NCBI GenBank assembly: GCA_037447655.1
Contig: JBBHKE010001852.1
Location: 226,501-286,500 of the forward strand
Reading direction: 5' to 3'
DNA: 60,000 bases
From: Zygnema cylindricum
Lineage: Eukaryota > Streptophyta > Zygnematophyceae > Zygnematales > Zygnemataceae
The translations under genes were made by a program, and so were the position numbers. The first letter of the stretch is position 1; each line of letters starts with the position of its first letter. Of this stretch, positions 1 to 11,781 are shown one piece after another. The notes beneath the pieces are model-generated. The model ran no database searches. It saw only the letters and a program-made list of their open reading frames with translations, and was not told the DNA's origin.

Positions 1-739
1 TAGTCGTTTTCAACGTGGCTATGTCACTCACTAGTGAAAATTGCGTAGCTGAGAAGCGCAAGTGGAACACGATAAATTTGATGTAAAAAGGAAGGTCTCT
101 TCATTTTTTCTTTTTTACGTTTGGCGATAATAAGAGAGAGAAATGGCCTAAAAACCAAAATAAGAAACAACCGTTAAAATCTGGCAGGTTAGGGCACTTT
201 CCCACGTAACCGAAAATTTACTCTTGTAACTTTGTTTTTAGCGAAGATTCTCTGTACTGCTTTGAGAGCATTCGTATGTTAAAAAATCAAATCGTTACTT
301 CAGATCGTGACGGATGTAGACGTGGGTGAAATTTGTGACGGTTTGTAGACAACTACGAAACTCGCGACAATTGTTGACGTTTTCAAAATAGCGACGTTTG
401 TAGACGTCTATCTACTTGTGACATTGTAGATGTTTAGGGGTTTGTGACATATTGACGTCACGCTCACTTATGATAGCGTCGACGTCACTGAATCTAAAAC
501 CTTTCGCCATGGTTTTCCAATTTTGTTTTATCGTCCGTTCTCACTGTACTTGCCATCAAAATAAGCTAAAAGACAGCCAAAAGAAATATTTTTTAGAGAT
601 CTTTCATTTTATACCTTTCTTGTTTTTTTTCATTGCAAGAATTGTGAGATATACGCGTTAGTGGGAGAGGGAGAGAAGAGAGGCGCTTTCACGGACTTCA
701 CTTTTGCGAAATGGCGTCTGTTGGTCGAGACCCCTCCAC

Positions 740-1345
740 TGCCTCTGTACGAAAAAAGGTGCACGGGAAAAAGTACGTATAGGCTGTAAACATGCAGTGG
801 CTTTTTTTTTTGAGGAAAATTTTGTCAAAAACCTCGACGCGTGCGAAATCATATGCATATTCTCCCACGTCGTGGACCTTTATTTAAAATCACCTCGCGA
901 GGTGATTTTAATTTAAAGTTTGAAGATGACGTGGAAGGACGCGAAAGTGGGTCGAAACTCGCTAAACGATAAACTGCATCGCGATAGACGACAAACTGCG
1001 GTACAGCTAAAGTTTTAATGGAACACAATTTGTACGGTGGTAATTTGAAACTTTTGACGCGTGCAACCCAGGCTTTCTATTCGTCAATAGGGTAGTATTT
1101 TGATTAAAAGCAGGTCGCGATTTGATTTCAGTGCAAGTGTGAAGATGAGCTGGAAGTGGGTCGCGATGATAATAATGCCAAATCGCCGTACCTTTCAAGT
1201 TCCACGATGACGCGAAATGTATTTGAGTTTTTGCCCATTTTTTGTACGGCGTAACATTTTCAAGTAGGAAGTCCCATTTTCTGTGTAAACGACTGAAAAA
1301 AAATCCTTACTTGAACACATGGGGCCACGCCCTAAGAAGTTAAGA
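740..1345 (+). repeat. Dispersed repeat R1, copy 1 (most diverged)
   Basis: It shares an ordered series of short blocks with 7517-8195 and 51380-51905. These include a GCGTGCGAAAT-like block, a central palindrome, a TTTGAAGATGACGTGG-like block, and a closing block of A-run, TCCTTACTT and CACATGG. No coding capacity or reverse transcriptase remnant is visible. It could be a MITE-like or solo terminal-repeat family. The ends are approximate because divergence is high. Confidence 0.42.
884..911. repeat. Perfect 28-bp palindrome inside R1 copy 1
   Basis: Positions 884-911 read identically on both strands, centred on CGCG at 896-899. The equivalent positions of R1 copy 2 (near 7968-7998) and copy 3 (near 51705-51740) are imperfect inverted repeats. 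The hairpin potential is therefore a family property and not chance. Confidence 0.85.
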
Positions 1346-3409
1346 ACAATGACGAAACATTTGTAAGTGTCAGCCAATGAGGACATTACGCACCTAGTAA
1401 TCAGTGGTCCACGCAGGAAAAGAAATCATATTACACGAACAATGTTTAGGGTCAGTCGCCATTGACGAGCCCTTCGTTAAGCCCGTCATACACTCGTTTG
1501 CAATGACGGTACTGTACTTAGCGAAGGTCGAGATTCTATTGGTCAAAGCTGTTTAAATTTTAGCCGTACGATGGGCTCTTCGTTAGGAAAAGTGCAGGTG
1601 TTGAAAACATTACAAAATGCTTCGCTGTATACGTGCGAAGCATCAAAAGACAAAAGCTAATGTTTGCACGTGTGAGTCATGGGCTATGTAGCGTCGTGGA
1701 AAATTTTCGAAAGCATGATGTAACGAGAAAAAGTACAGGTAAGGTACAGTAGAACTCTAATCAGGTGACGGTCACAATGGCTAGAAAGTACCAATCACCG
1801 CCGAGCTTTTCTGTGATGGTACACGTTACCCTCACTCTCGTACGGTCAAATCTGATAATTTATGACAAGAAATTCGCCATTTTTGTTTGTTTGTCCTTTG
1901 GAGATTGCTTTTTCACAATTCCAGAAGGTTCCAAGATACCACGATTATATTTTAAACAGTTCTATGTACAGTACTTTATTTTGTAAAAAGTAAAAGTGTG
2001 CGGCTTCGAAGGGAAATTATAGTACAGTGCAGTACACCGCGAATTGCTATTAGCGTTGATGCTTTCTTTGCACCTTAAAAATATATATTTTTAGGTGCAC
2101 ACTTATAGGCCAGTCAATCTGACGGTTTCGATTGAGATTCTCACCTTCTTTTTGTTGATCTCTAACCAATAATCGGACACGTGTGCACGGTCAGCAGATG
2201 TTTCAAAAGGCGAAAAAAACATCTGCATTAATAGGGATATACGGTGTAATACTGTAATTACTAATTCAACCTAAAACAGGAAAAGAGAAATCTTCCATGT
2301 AAAATGTTCACGGCGTGAATACAAATAAATCCGTACGTACAAGTTACGTACGTACGAACCAGTCTCCGCGGTTTCCGGTGTACTTTTTCTATATATGTGT
2401 ACTTGTAGTACCGACAAGAGCGTCGGACGGTCGGACCTTAATGTCGAACCATGGAAAAGTTCCGTGCGTACTTTTTCCCATGGAAACGAGAATTCTAAAG
2501 TAGTAGAAAATTTCCTGCACCCGCACAAAATATGCCGCACGAAATTAGACTCTGCGGAAATTCCGCACGATATTCTGACTACGTCCTCCGTACAAATGTT
2601 CACCCCTTCTAGAACACATCGTCAGCAAACCTTCCAGAAACGTCAGTATATAGTACGCACTGTATTCTATTTCAGTTATCGCAGCCAATCATTTCTCTGA
2701 ACAGGAAAATATTTAAATAACCAAAGCTGTTGGTACAGGAATTTCTGATTCATTTATTTTTTTTGCTTTCATTTGAAACTTTATCCCAACTTTTTATTAA
2801 ATTTATCTTTTTTCTTTCCCTATTTAATAGCTTATTTTCCAGAAATTCGGTAATTTTTTCCCCATTTGTTCTTTTTTTTCCCGATTTTATATCATTTTTT
2901 TTTATTGTTTTTTTTTAATCCAGTTTTTTCGGTTAAACTTTTTATAAGGTTTTGATTCCCATTTTTAAATTTCAGTATTTTTGAGTTCTACTTTTTTTTT
3001 TTTTTTGGAAAGACTCATAGATCGGGAAAAAATTAAATTTAAAAAACCTATTTTTCTTAAAAAAAAAAAAAGATTCAAAAGAAAAAAAATAAATAAAGAG
3101 TGCTTTTGAGGAACCGGGAATTTTTTTGAAAGATTTCAAGCTAAGATAATTTTCTAATTCTTCGATGACTATTTAGTTATTAATATTGATAATTAATAAT
3201 TCAATATTTATGTAAGTTAAGTAATTTTACTTAAAAAAAATTTGTCTTTTATAAAAGAATGACTTTATAATTATTTATTGAATATTATTTTGGAATTTGA
3301 TTTTGAGATATTAATTTTGTCAACTTTATTGGAAAATGTTTATTTTAAAATAATGTTGAAGTTATTTATGTTTCCTTTTTATTTTATTCTAATAATCAAT
3401 TTGTTCCAT

Positions 3410-3590
3410 TTCCTCTCTATCTCCCCTCCTCACTCCTCTCATCATCTCATATATCTCATCTCATCTTTTCCTCACACACTTTTTATCACGTCACCACGTC
3501 ACATCTTTTGTCATCCTTCTCCCTGTCATCGTCCCCCTCCCTCCCTCCCCCTCCCCTCCCTCTCCCCCTCCTCCTCCCCCTCCCCCTTCC
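3410..3590. repeat. Pyrimidine-rich low-complexity tract
   Basis: Repeated CTCATCTCAT-like and CCCTCCC-like motifs make the top strand almost purely C and T. An open frame passes through it, but its composition explains the frame. Confidence 0.8.
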
Positions 3591-3831
3591 GAAATATTAA
3601 TTTGTCAAAGAAGAAAAACCTTGTTGTGAAATTAACAAAATGTTACATTTCATTTCTTAGACCTATTCTTCTGTCTCCATTTTGCCGTTTTATTTATTTA
3701 TTTATTTGTTTCATAATCTTTTATCGCTGAAATTCTCCTTTTGGCTTCCTTTCCTGATTTGTCTTTTTAGGCCTATTTTGTTTATTTGTGCTTGTTCTGT
3801 CTTTTCGTGCCTGGTAATGTTTTTTTAACAG

Positions 3832-4412
3832 ATGTCACACAAAGTAGTGTTGCACGTTTACGATTTATCGCAAGGAATGGCTCGACAACTTTCTCTCGCT
3901 TTTCTCGGAAAGGTTATCGATGCAATTTATCACACGGGAGTTGTTGTTTATGGAAACGAATATTCTTTCGGGGCCGGTATTGAAATCGAGAAAACCGATC
4001 ATATGACGCGGTACGGAAAACCGATTCAAGTTTTGGATATGGGGTATACAGAAGTCTCGGAGGAGTTGTTTTCTGAATACCTCGAAGATATTCGACCTCG
4101 TTATACGGTTGAAACTTACAGTTTATTGAAGCATAATTGCAATAATTTTAGTGACGAATTGGTACAGTTTTTGGTTGGAGCTCGAGTTCCGGAAAGAATT
4201 TTGAATCTTCCGATGGAGGTTATTAATACACCTTTTGGAGCTTCTTTAGGTGAGTGAGACACGTTTTTTCGGTCTTCATTTGTTCTGTTTTGTTTTCTCC
4301 TTCTCTTGTTCCTTTTTTTCTTTTGTTTTTTTTTTTTTGTTTTTTCTGTGGTCTTTTCTGTCTGGTTGAACCTGAAAGGAGGTTAAGTTTGTTAAGGTGT
4401 GCTTAAAAATAT

Positions 4413-4475
<63 letters not shown>

Positions 4476-5823
4476 TACATATAATGTATAATGAATTATA
4501 ATATTTTTATCTTCTACTACTTTTTTTCCTTGTTTTTTCTTCTCCCCATCCCTTTTCTTTTTCCTCTCCTTCTGTACTTTTCTTCCTATGCGTGGTTGGA
4601 GTGGTTAAAATATTCCCTTTTTATTGGTGTTGGTCTTTTCAAAGATTTTGTTTGGTATAAATTGGCGAGGAATATATTTATAAATGTATTAACTTGTTTC
4701 TGTTTCTGTTTACGGAGTTTGGGTACTATTCACCATTTGCACTGTCATCCCGTTTTCATTTCGTTGTTTCTCAAAAGAGAGAGAGTGAGAGTCTTTGTGT
4801 TTTTATCTCTAGCTTTTCTGGTCTCAAACCATTTTCTTTACTTATAATTTCAAGTAGTTTATTGGCCTTTGATTTTATTTTACATTATTCCTACATTATT
4901 CTCCTTTTAGTTTCCTTTCATATCAATCAACCTTTCATTTGAACCTGTTACGACGGGGAGCTGGAACTAAAACAGTTATATAAATTTTATTTTATGCCCT
5001 TTTTAAAAAAACATCGTATAATTATCCTAGTAATACACAGAAAATTAACCTGCCAACCTTTTCAGGTCTTTATCTTCGTTGATGTCTTCAAAACAGACAC
5101 TCTAAACAAGATCAGAAGTTTTAATCCTCTTTTTTTTGTTTTTTCTTCGTTTTTTTCTTCTCCTTTTCTTTTGTATAAGTTCCACTATTGGAGCAAATGG
5201 AGACACAGTTACGAGGAAGGCCCTCTTCCTCAGTTCAAAACGTTATTCCTATTCAAAGTTCAAGTTCTATTGACTTTTCGGCCATTCAATTGCCTCAAAA
5301 CTCACTTCAAATTCCAACTCAAAAAACGTCGACAGAAAAAATATCGACGGAAAAAACGTCAATTTTAGCGACTCCAGTCAATTCCACACCAACATTGGAA
5401 AACGTAAACCGGGAAGAGAAGATTTCCCTCACTTCCACTAAAAAGGAAGCATTTGTAACACCCGTAAATTTAAATCCAACCAATCTTATGACTCCTCAAA
5501 CGCCCTCTCGAATTCCTCCTCAAACTCTTTCTCAAACTCCTCAAATTCCCTCGGTTTCTGGGAACAACGTTGTTCAGAAAAATCTCAGTACAGAATTGGA
5601 GAATTCTAAAAGAGGAGGAGGGGAGGGAGGAGAGGGAAGTAGTTATGGAAAAGATGGAGAAAAGGAGGCGAAGGCGAGAGTTCACGAGGAAATTTCTCGG
5701 GAGTTTCAGTTGATTATGGCCGCCGGAGGAATGAAAGCCAATGAGGCGGCGGCTCTCGCTTTTAAAAAAGTTATGGAGAGACATGGAGGTTTAAGGGGGG
5801 ATATGGCTCGCCCTAAGGCCTAA
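3832..5823 (+). CDS. DeSI/PPPDE-family thiol peptidase (putative deSUMOylating isopeptidase 1-like), join 3832..4249, 5180..5823
   Basis: The product (353 residues as joined) belongs to the PPPDE superfamily, whose DeSI members cleave isopeptide bonds of SUMO- or ubiquitin-like modifiers. Exon 1 (139 codons plus one base) carries the whole fold. The catalytic His is H34 in the YHTGVVVYGNEY block and the Cys is C103 in HNCNNFSDE. Exon 1 ends at AG|GTGAGT (4249/4250). A TATAAG acceptor before 5180 keeps phase and continues VPLLEQMET, as expected for plant DeSI proteins. Exon 2 adds a long Ser/Thr/Pro/Gln-rich linker, an acidic Gly-rich stretch, and a conserved C-terminal helix with VHEEISREF and EAAALAFKKVMERHG, a tail I recall from plant homologues. 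The stop TAA is at 5821-5823. The ATG at 3832 directly follows a possible 3' splice site (AACAG), so a short upstream exon is possible. No stops or frameshifts: this is the only intact host gene here. The substrate is unknown. Confidence 0.88.
4250..5179 (+). other. Intron of the DeSI-like gene (930 bp)
   Basis: It begins GTGAGTGAG and ends in a T-rich tract followed by TATAAG. Removing it joins two open frames in phase 1 and restores the expected PPPDE protein. It is AT/T-rich and contains a long TA microsatellite. Confidence 0.85.
4415..4471. repeat. (TA)n microsatellite in the intron
   Basis: An uninterrupted run of alternating A and T of more than 45 bp lies within the intron. Such tracts are length-unstable. 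Confidence 0.93.
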
Positions 5824-6240
5824 AAAGGCATAAAATGTGTGTCGAAAGGCATAAGTGTGTAAAAAGGCATAAAGAAGGCACGAAAAGGGATGCATATGGA
5901 AGAAATGGCACTGAGGAGGCGCAAAAAAAGCATATAACAGTCATGGAAAGGCATTGAAAAGATATGGAGAAGGTATAAAGAAGGAAAAAACAACAGCATA
6001 GACATAAACAGACATTAACAAAGGTGCATAAGGGGAGGGATAGAAATTGGAACGTCTTATCGTTTTTTGAGGTCGAAGGATGGGGAAGTGTTGTCACAAT
6101 TTTATGATCCTACAATTACACATTTTTTTCATAATTTTATGATTTCGTAACCTTGCAATTCCATGATTTTGTGACTTCATGATTTTTATGATATCTTGAA
6201 TTTTATGATTTCAGAATTTCACAATAAAAAAATGGACTGC
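5824..6240 (+). other. 3' flank / probable 3' UTR with short degenerate repeats
   Basis: Directly after the stop codon the block AAAGGCATAA recurs in degenerate form up to about 5980. From 6100 to 6225 a TTTTATGATTT-like motif recurs. An AATAAA at about 6223 could be a polyadenylation signal. No open frame of interest is present. Confidence 0.45.
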
Positions 6241-7516
6241 TTAAAACCATCAATGGAACTAAATGAAAAATATGCGAGTCGTCACGTACGACCAAATTAA
6301 GCCACACTATTTGACGACGCCAACATGTGCTTTCAAAGTGGAGTTCACGTAAGTGAGAAAGAGTGCCTCACGCAACACTTTTATTTACATGTGGTTGCCA
6401 AAGTTTTATTACCGTAAACCTTGGTCGGCCGTGTGAATTATTGATTTTCTTATAACGGTCGACGTTCACAAGCGCGACAAAGTAAGAACCGGTTGGTACA
6501 GCATTTCGCAATTTCGCAATGCAGTTTCACAAGTCAAAGCTGTTCAACGGATTGACCGTCAAATTTAAACTCAATGGTACTTAACCTGTACTTAAAACGT
6601 ACATTCTTTAACAAGCTGACGTAGGTGATTGCGCGCAACAAAAAAAGTCACTGCGATGATCAATTCCCTTCAGTTTAAGTTTTACACACTTTTCGTACGG
6701 AAGAATATTTCCTCGTTGCAGTTCAATTTTGGAGGAAAACGACAGAAATAAAACCATTACTATAACACATGCGCACACCCCGTAATATGGTTAGCCGTAC
6801 GTTCTACGTGATAAATAGTGTAGTGTATCGCTTAAGATATTATCGCGAAATTCCAATAAGCGATATTATTGTTTATTGGAAAAAGAGGGACTGAGATATC
6901 AGTTGAACATCATTGGGTTACCATTTAGTCTGTAAATTACAAAATAAATACAAATTATAAGTGACATATCGGGAAATATATGGTTAAATTTTCAAGAAAA
7001 ATTAACTTATCGAAACAATAAATCGATTATCGATATGTCAAAATATGCATATATCTCTTATCGGTAAAACCTACTATTACACAACAGTACAAATAATAGC
7101 TTCGACCTGTTTTTTCACTTAGGGTACGACCCTATGCAATTATAACTTAGCAAACTTACTTTTTATTCTAGAACAAATTTTCCATGCACGATTTTCAAGT
7201 GTCCCAATGTGAAACGACAAAATTGTTACTTAATGGTGTGACGATTGTATACGTCAACAATGCCCGTGACGGCTGTCAACACCTACAATCTGTTTTGACG
7301 CACCGTATTCTTTGAAAAAAATTGGAATGTCGCAAGACACATCGTATTTTTTGAAACGTTTTGGTACGTCACATGTCTTTGAAAAACATCGTAGACGTAT
7401 AACCTTCTAGCTATGGCTGAACAAGATATTGTACATTTGCCTCTCCTCTCCGTCGCCATGAATGGACATGTGATTATTGAGGCCCCTACAAAAAAGAAAA
7501 CTTTTCTCTTTTTGGC

Positions 7517-8195
7517 CGAGTTTGTTGGATTCTTCCTAGCGTGACTTGGTTCCAGCACGTGCGGCTGCCCTCAACATTGTGCCTTTCTCCATTGGTGTCG
7601 CGAAACGTGACCTGGTTCCCGCACGTGCGGCTGCCCTCAACATTGTGCTTTTCTCCATTGGTGTCGCGATGCGTGACTTGGTTCGCGCACTTGCCCTCAA
7701 CATTGTGCCTTTCTCCATTGGTGTCGCGACTTTGTGAAGTTTGGAGTGAAGGAGATGAAAGGCGAGCTGCAGTGGCGCCTTCACTTACTTTTCACCTTTA
7801 TGTGAAATGACATTGAAGGATTGAGACCCTTGCAAAAAAAAACCGTACAAGATGCAGGCGGAAAAAAAGAAACAACCCTATACTTATCATCGTCGTCAAA
7901 AGCTTTTGAATTTTTTTGACACGTGCGAATATGTTTTTCTTTTTGTGAAAACGTCGTTACCTTACTTAAAACACATCACCGATGTATTTTAAGGTAAGTT
8001 TCAAAATGATGTGAAATTAGGTCGAAAAAGCATAAGACAACAACTTGTCGTACATCTTAAGATTGAAGATGACGCAAATCTACTCTACATTTTTTGCGAT
8101 TTCTTCGTACGGTTGTAAACTCCAAAAATAAGGCGCTAAGTTTTTGAAAAAAAAGACAGAAAAAAATCCTTTACTTAGCCACATGGTGCAGTTGA
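7517..8195 (+). repeat. Dispersed repeat R1, copy 2
   Basis: It aligns by eye over most of its length with 51380-51905. Shared blocks are TTCCTAGCGTGACTT, the CCATTGGTGTCGCGA block, TTTGGAGTGAA, GAGACCCTTGCAAAAAAA, GACACGTGCGAATATGTTTT, a central imperfect palindrome, and GACGCTAAGTTTTTGA-like DNA near the 3' side. It contains no coding domain. It differs from copy 3 by amplification of its first block into a tandem array. Confidence 0.72.
7541..7730 (+). repeat. Three-copy 66-bp tandem repeat within R1 copy 2
   Basis: Unit 1 is 7541-7606, unit 2 is 7607-7672, and unit 3 (shortened) is 7673-7730. Each begins GTGACYTGGTTC and ends with CCATTGGTGTCGCGA. R1 copy 3 has one such unit, so the array arose in this copy. 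Because 66 is a multiple of three, frames run through it on both strands and look like repeat proteins. I regard these as artefacts. Confidence 0.9.
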
Positions 8196-8334
8196 AACTC
8201 TAAGGGCACCACAACCTCCCACAAAATGCACAACTACTCCACTATTGGATACACACAACAACCCAATAGGTTTCAGACTATTACTGACACCCTGGTAGGC
8301 AATTGTAATTTTGTGACCTATAATTGCTAACAAC

Positions 8335-9285
8335 TGTAATTATGTGACCTACATTGGTCCACAGAACGTCCAGTTTATATGAAGCCTCTAGGATAATATT
8401 TGCCCCTATGACTTTCAGACGAAATAAAAGCCACACGGTCAAATAAAAGTTCTGACTGACTTCACCCCTGTGAAGGCTTGACTCTCTTAAGGGTGAAGGC
8501 CTGACAGGCTTGACTCCCCTGAGTCAGACGCAAAATGAATTTCTTAATTCGCCCCCTTGAGCAATAAGTTATGGCTTGACAAAGATGGCCTACAGATTAG
8601 AAGGTCTCTCAAAGAGAGGCGCCTCAAAAATCGCTAAGTCCAAAATCCCTCTTTGAACCCCTTACTATTACTATACTCAACCAATCATAAAACTGTAAAG
8701 TACAAGAAAGTACAAATGCCGCTGTACTTCTTGTACGACCATGGTACAACATGGTTGTCCCGTTGATGTTTGTCAGTTCGTGAGCCATGGTCGCTCATCC
8801 CGTAATGTCCGCTGTCCACTTATCGCTTGCCACGTGTCATCCGCCGACGTTAGCTCATAAACCGCCAAAAAGACCACTTTGGTGTATCAGCTCCACGGTG
8901 CGCCGTCGAAATGAGATTGACATTTAATTATGTCCGTTGAAATTTAATGTCGTTTCATGTATGTCGTTTTGTTTCGTAATCAATTAAATGGAGTATGTAC
9001 AACTGTAAATCTTTAAATACTAATCACACCCGATGTAAGGAACGTTTCATCAAGACCTAACAGATAAGACCAACGGCTATGCCGTACGGCAAACAATCCT
9101 ATAGGACCTAGGATGAAATCGATTATGGGCCAAATCATTTTGTTAAGTACTCATTTCTCTCTCTCTCTCTTTAATATCCACCTTGTCTGCTAAGAAAGCA
9201 GCCATGGTGGCGCTCCCCTTAGCTCTCTCTCACATATCTAAAGTAAAGGAAATAAACTGGTGACCTGAGAATTACTTTTTCAACA
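8335..9285 (-). repeat. LTR of Copia copy a (3' LTR, about 951 bp)
   Basis: Read on the minus strand it begins TGTTGAAAAAGTAATTC right after a polypurine tract (plus-strand complement at 9286-9300) and ends GGTCACATAATTACA at 8335. The termini are TG and CA. The body aligns with the LTRs at 14279-15247 and 33491-34458. Confidence 0.78.
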
Positions 9286-10654
9286 CTCCCCTTAATTCTT
9301 AGTCACTTTTATGTTTCAATCCATACTCTTCTCTACAAAATACCAATTTTGGAGAAAGCACAGATTTCGTCATCATATCCGCCACCATTTCCCCATAGCT
9401 AGCGTCACTCCAAGTTATGATGTAAGTATTTCCCTCGCCTAAATGCAACCATAGATCTGTGGTTCCTACCAAGTATCTCATTAATCTCTTTGCTACCTCT
9501 CAGCCTCTTTTCCTCGGATCATCTAGACTCTTACTTAGAACTCCTAGGATCATCTAGACTCCTACTTAGTACTCCTACAGTTCCCCCTATGTCTGGATGG
9601 GTATAATTCATGAAGTAAATTAAACTCCCTACGATCTGTTTATAGGTAATGTGTTTTATAAACTCTCTCGCTTATTCATCTATCTGATCTAGGATTTTTT
9701 GCTAAAGAGGCAGCCATCGTGGCTCTCCACCTAACTCTCTCTCTCCTATTTAGAGTATAGGAAATAAACTAGTGACTTGAGAATTAATTTTTCAACACTC
9801 CTTTTAATTCCACTTTTAAGTTTCAATCTTTACTTTCTTTACAAAGTACCATTTTTGGAGAAAGCACAGATGTTGTCAAAATATCCGCCACTATTTCCCC
9901 ATAGCTGGCGTCACTCCAAGTGGTGATGTCAGTACTTCCCCTGCCCAAATGCAACCATAGATTTGTGGGTCCTACCAAGTATCTCATTAATCTCTTTGCT
10001 GCCTCCCAGACTTTTTTCTTAAGATGATCTAGACTCCTACTTAAAACTCCTACAGCTGCCGCTATGTCTGGATGGGTATAATTCATTATGTAAATTAAAC
10101 TCCCTACGATCTGTCTATAGGGAATGTGTTTTATAAACTCTCTCGCTTCTTCATCCATCTGATTTAGGATTGTCCGCTAAGTTGGCAGATATATGGTGGC
10201 TCTTCGCCTAACTCTCTCCCTCCTATCTAGTGTGTAGGAAATAAACTAGTGACCCGAGAATTACTTTTTCAACAATCCCTTTAATTCTTAGTCACTTTTA
10301 AGTTTCAATCCATACTTTTCTCTACAAAATACCAATTTTGGAGAAAGCACAGATTTCGTCATCATATCCGCCACCATTTCCCCATAGCTGGCGTCACTCG
10401 AAGTGGTGATGTCAGTACTTCCCCTACCCAAATGTAACCATAGATTTGTGGTTCCTACCAAGTATCTCATTATTCTCTTTGCTGCCTCCCAGCCTCTTTT
10501 CCTAAGATGAGCTAGACTCCTACATAAAACTCCTACAGCTGCCGCTATGTCTGGATGGGTACAATTCATTATGTAAATTAAACTCCCTACGATTTGTCTA
10601 TAGGGAATGTGTTTTATAAACGCTCTCTCTTCTTCATCCATCTGATCTAGGATT
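9184..10654 (-). repeat. Tandem triplication of an RNase H tail plus LTR start, unit about 480 bp
   Basis: Three units end at the same sequence AGGATT, at 9696, 10171 and 10654, giving periods of 475 and 483 bp. Each unit contains the C-terminal part of the RNase H region (PYRQIVGSLIYIMN to the pol stop), the polypurine tract and about the first 100 bp of the LTR. All three carry the same internal RNase H deletion, so that deletion came before the duplication. The first unit also has a small extra duplication near 9530-9570. Confidence 0.85.
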
Positions 10655-11400
10655 ACCATTCCTCCCTCTAAGCTCCCCTCAGACGCCTTCTTTAATTCCA
10701 TTGGAGTAGAACAACTGTTGGCTTTTCTTTCTGAAGCCTTTTTCAACATGTTTGCTATACTTTTTTTCTGAGTCAGTTTTATCATTCTCTTTTCTCTATC
10801 ACTTTTCATCTGAATTCCTAAAATATGGTTAGCTACTCCTAGATCCTTCATATAAAACTTACTCCTCAAATCCTTCTTCAACTTATTGATCTTTTCAATT
10901 GATATACTCAAGACTAATCAATCATCAACATAGATAGTAACAAATATTACACCATTGTAATCTCCAAACAAATAGATAGAATGGTCCGACCTAATTCGGA
11001 TTTATCCAAGGTTAGTGGAAAACTCATTGAACTTGACGTTCCATTGTTGTGGCGCCTGCTTAAGTCTATAAAAAGACTTGATCAATTTTCACACCTTACT
11101 CTTTTGTCCATTCTCCACAAAAGCTTCCGGTTATTTCATAAAGATTTCTTCTTGTTGAACCTCCATGTTTTGCGTTGCTGCTAGACTATAGAAAACTTTG
11201 ACTACCGGAGCGAAGGTCTCCTCATAATCTTTCCCTTTTTTTGTATTTCTTTGAGTCTTTTACTACTCCTTCTTTCTCCCTCAAGTTCAGTTGATGGTAT
11301 TGATGACATCTTCGGATTCTACTTTCGATGCTCCTCGACTCCCCTATCTATGGAGACCGCTGGTATTGATGGCATCTTCAGACTCTGCTTTCAATGCTCC
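10288..11400 (-). pseudogene. Copia copy a pol: reverse transcriptase end and RNase H, defective
   Basis: The minus-strand frame 10911-10288 encodes the end of RT and the RNase H connection (KFYMKDLGVANHILGIQM, then PYRQIVGSLIYIMN and DIAAAVGVL). Upstream the RT palm motif YVDD is visible at about 10925-10940, followed at once by an in-frame stop. RNase H jumps from SDASYG directly to EMVADMMTK, dropping about 100 residues that hold most of the catalytic core. It cannot encode an active RNase H. Further upstream to about 11400 the RT frame is broken by stops. Confidence 0.8.
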
Positions 11401-11530
11401 TCGGCTCCCCTATCCATAGCGACCGGTTTAGTTGTTTTTTCTACCCTCTCCTTCGACATGGGAAGAACCTCTTCTTCCACTTTAGATTTTCCTTTTGTTG
11501 TACCTGCACTGTCTTAATGAGTTTTCCCCC

Positions 11531-11740
11531 CTATAAATCTTTTGTATCAAAGTCATGGTCCGTTTCAAATCTGATTTTGACAATTTTGTTGTATTTGATG
11601 CGATCAACAGATTTTCCATCATCCATTACCGCTAGATGCTTTACCAAGAATATATCTTTCTTGTCAAGATCATAGACTCTATATCCCTTTACCTCCTCAT
11701 CATCTCCCACTAAGTATCCAAGTTTACCCTTTGCATCCAC
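11531..11740 (-). pseudogene. Copia copy a pol: segment between integrase and RT
   Basis: This 69-residue frame matches the post-integrase region of copies c, f and g (GYRVYDL, LVKHLAVMDDGKS, KIVKIRFE). The region before it (integrase catalytic core) is missing. The frame abuts the protease-side segment within about 50 bp. Confidence 0.75.
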
Positions 11741-11781
11741 TTTATTTGCATAAGATTACAAAACTCCCTTCATTTCATTGC

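Larger units (their letters stand above)
1..3831. other. Region without a recognisable gene upstream of the DeSI-like gene
   Basis: I see no convincing coding region here. The open frames are short, AT- or T-rich and match no family I know. The first 1.4 kb holds a diverged copy of the R1 repeat. From about 2700 to 3300 the DNA is dominated by T and A runs, and 3410-3590 is pyrimidine-rich low-complexity DNA. The last bases before position 3832 read as a pyrimidine tract ending in AACAG, like a 3' splice site. An upstream non-coding or short coding exon of the DeSI-like gene may therefore lie in this stretch, but I cannot locate it. Confidence 0.5.
6241..8334. other. Region without a recognisable gene, containing R1 copy 2
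   Basis: I find no coding sequence with family resemblance. 6241-7516 is AT-rich unique-looking DNA. From 7517 the R1 repeat and its tandem array begin. The open frames on both strands across 7540-7790 are only readings of the 66-bp tandem repeat. A short extra copy of the Copia LTR terminus (TGTAATTTTGTGACC) sits at 8304, just before the LTR of copy a. Confidence 0.55.

Noticed and set aside
3278-3730. A 150-codon frame upstream of the DeSI-like gene
   Set aside because: It is composed of T-rich DNA and a CT/CCC low-complexity tract. The Pro/Ser-rich translation follows from base composition.
4415-4471. Centromeric, telomeric or CRISPR-like array
   Set aside because: It is a simple TA dinucleotide run in an intron. 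No spaced direct repeats of CRISPR type occur anywhere in the window, and the genome is eukaryotic.
7536-7810. Overlapping frames on both strands with an internal repeat, resembling a small repeat protein
   Set aside because: The 66-bp tandem unit is a multiple of three, so any open frame repeats itself. There is no family match, and R1 copy 3 does not keep the frame.
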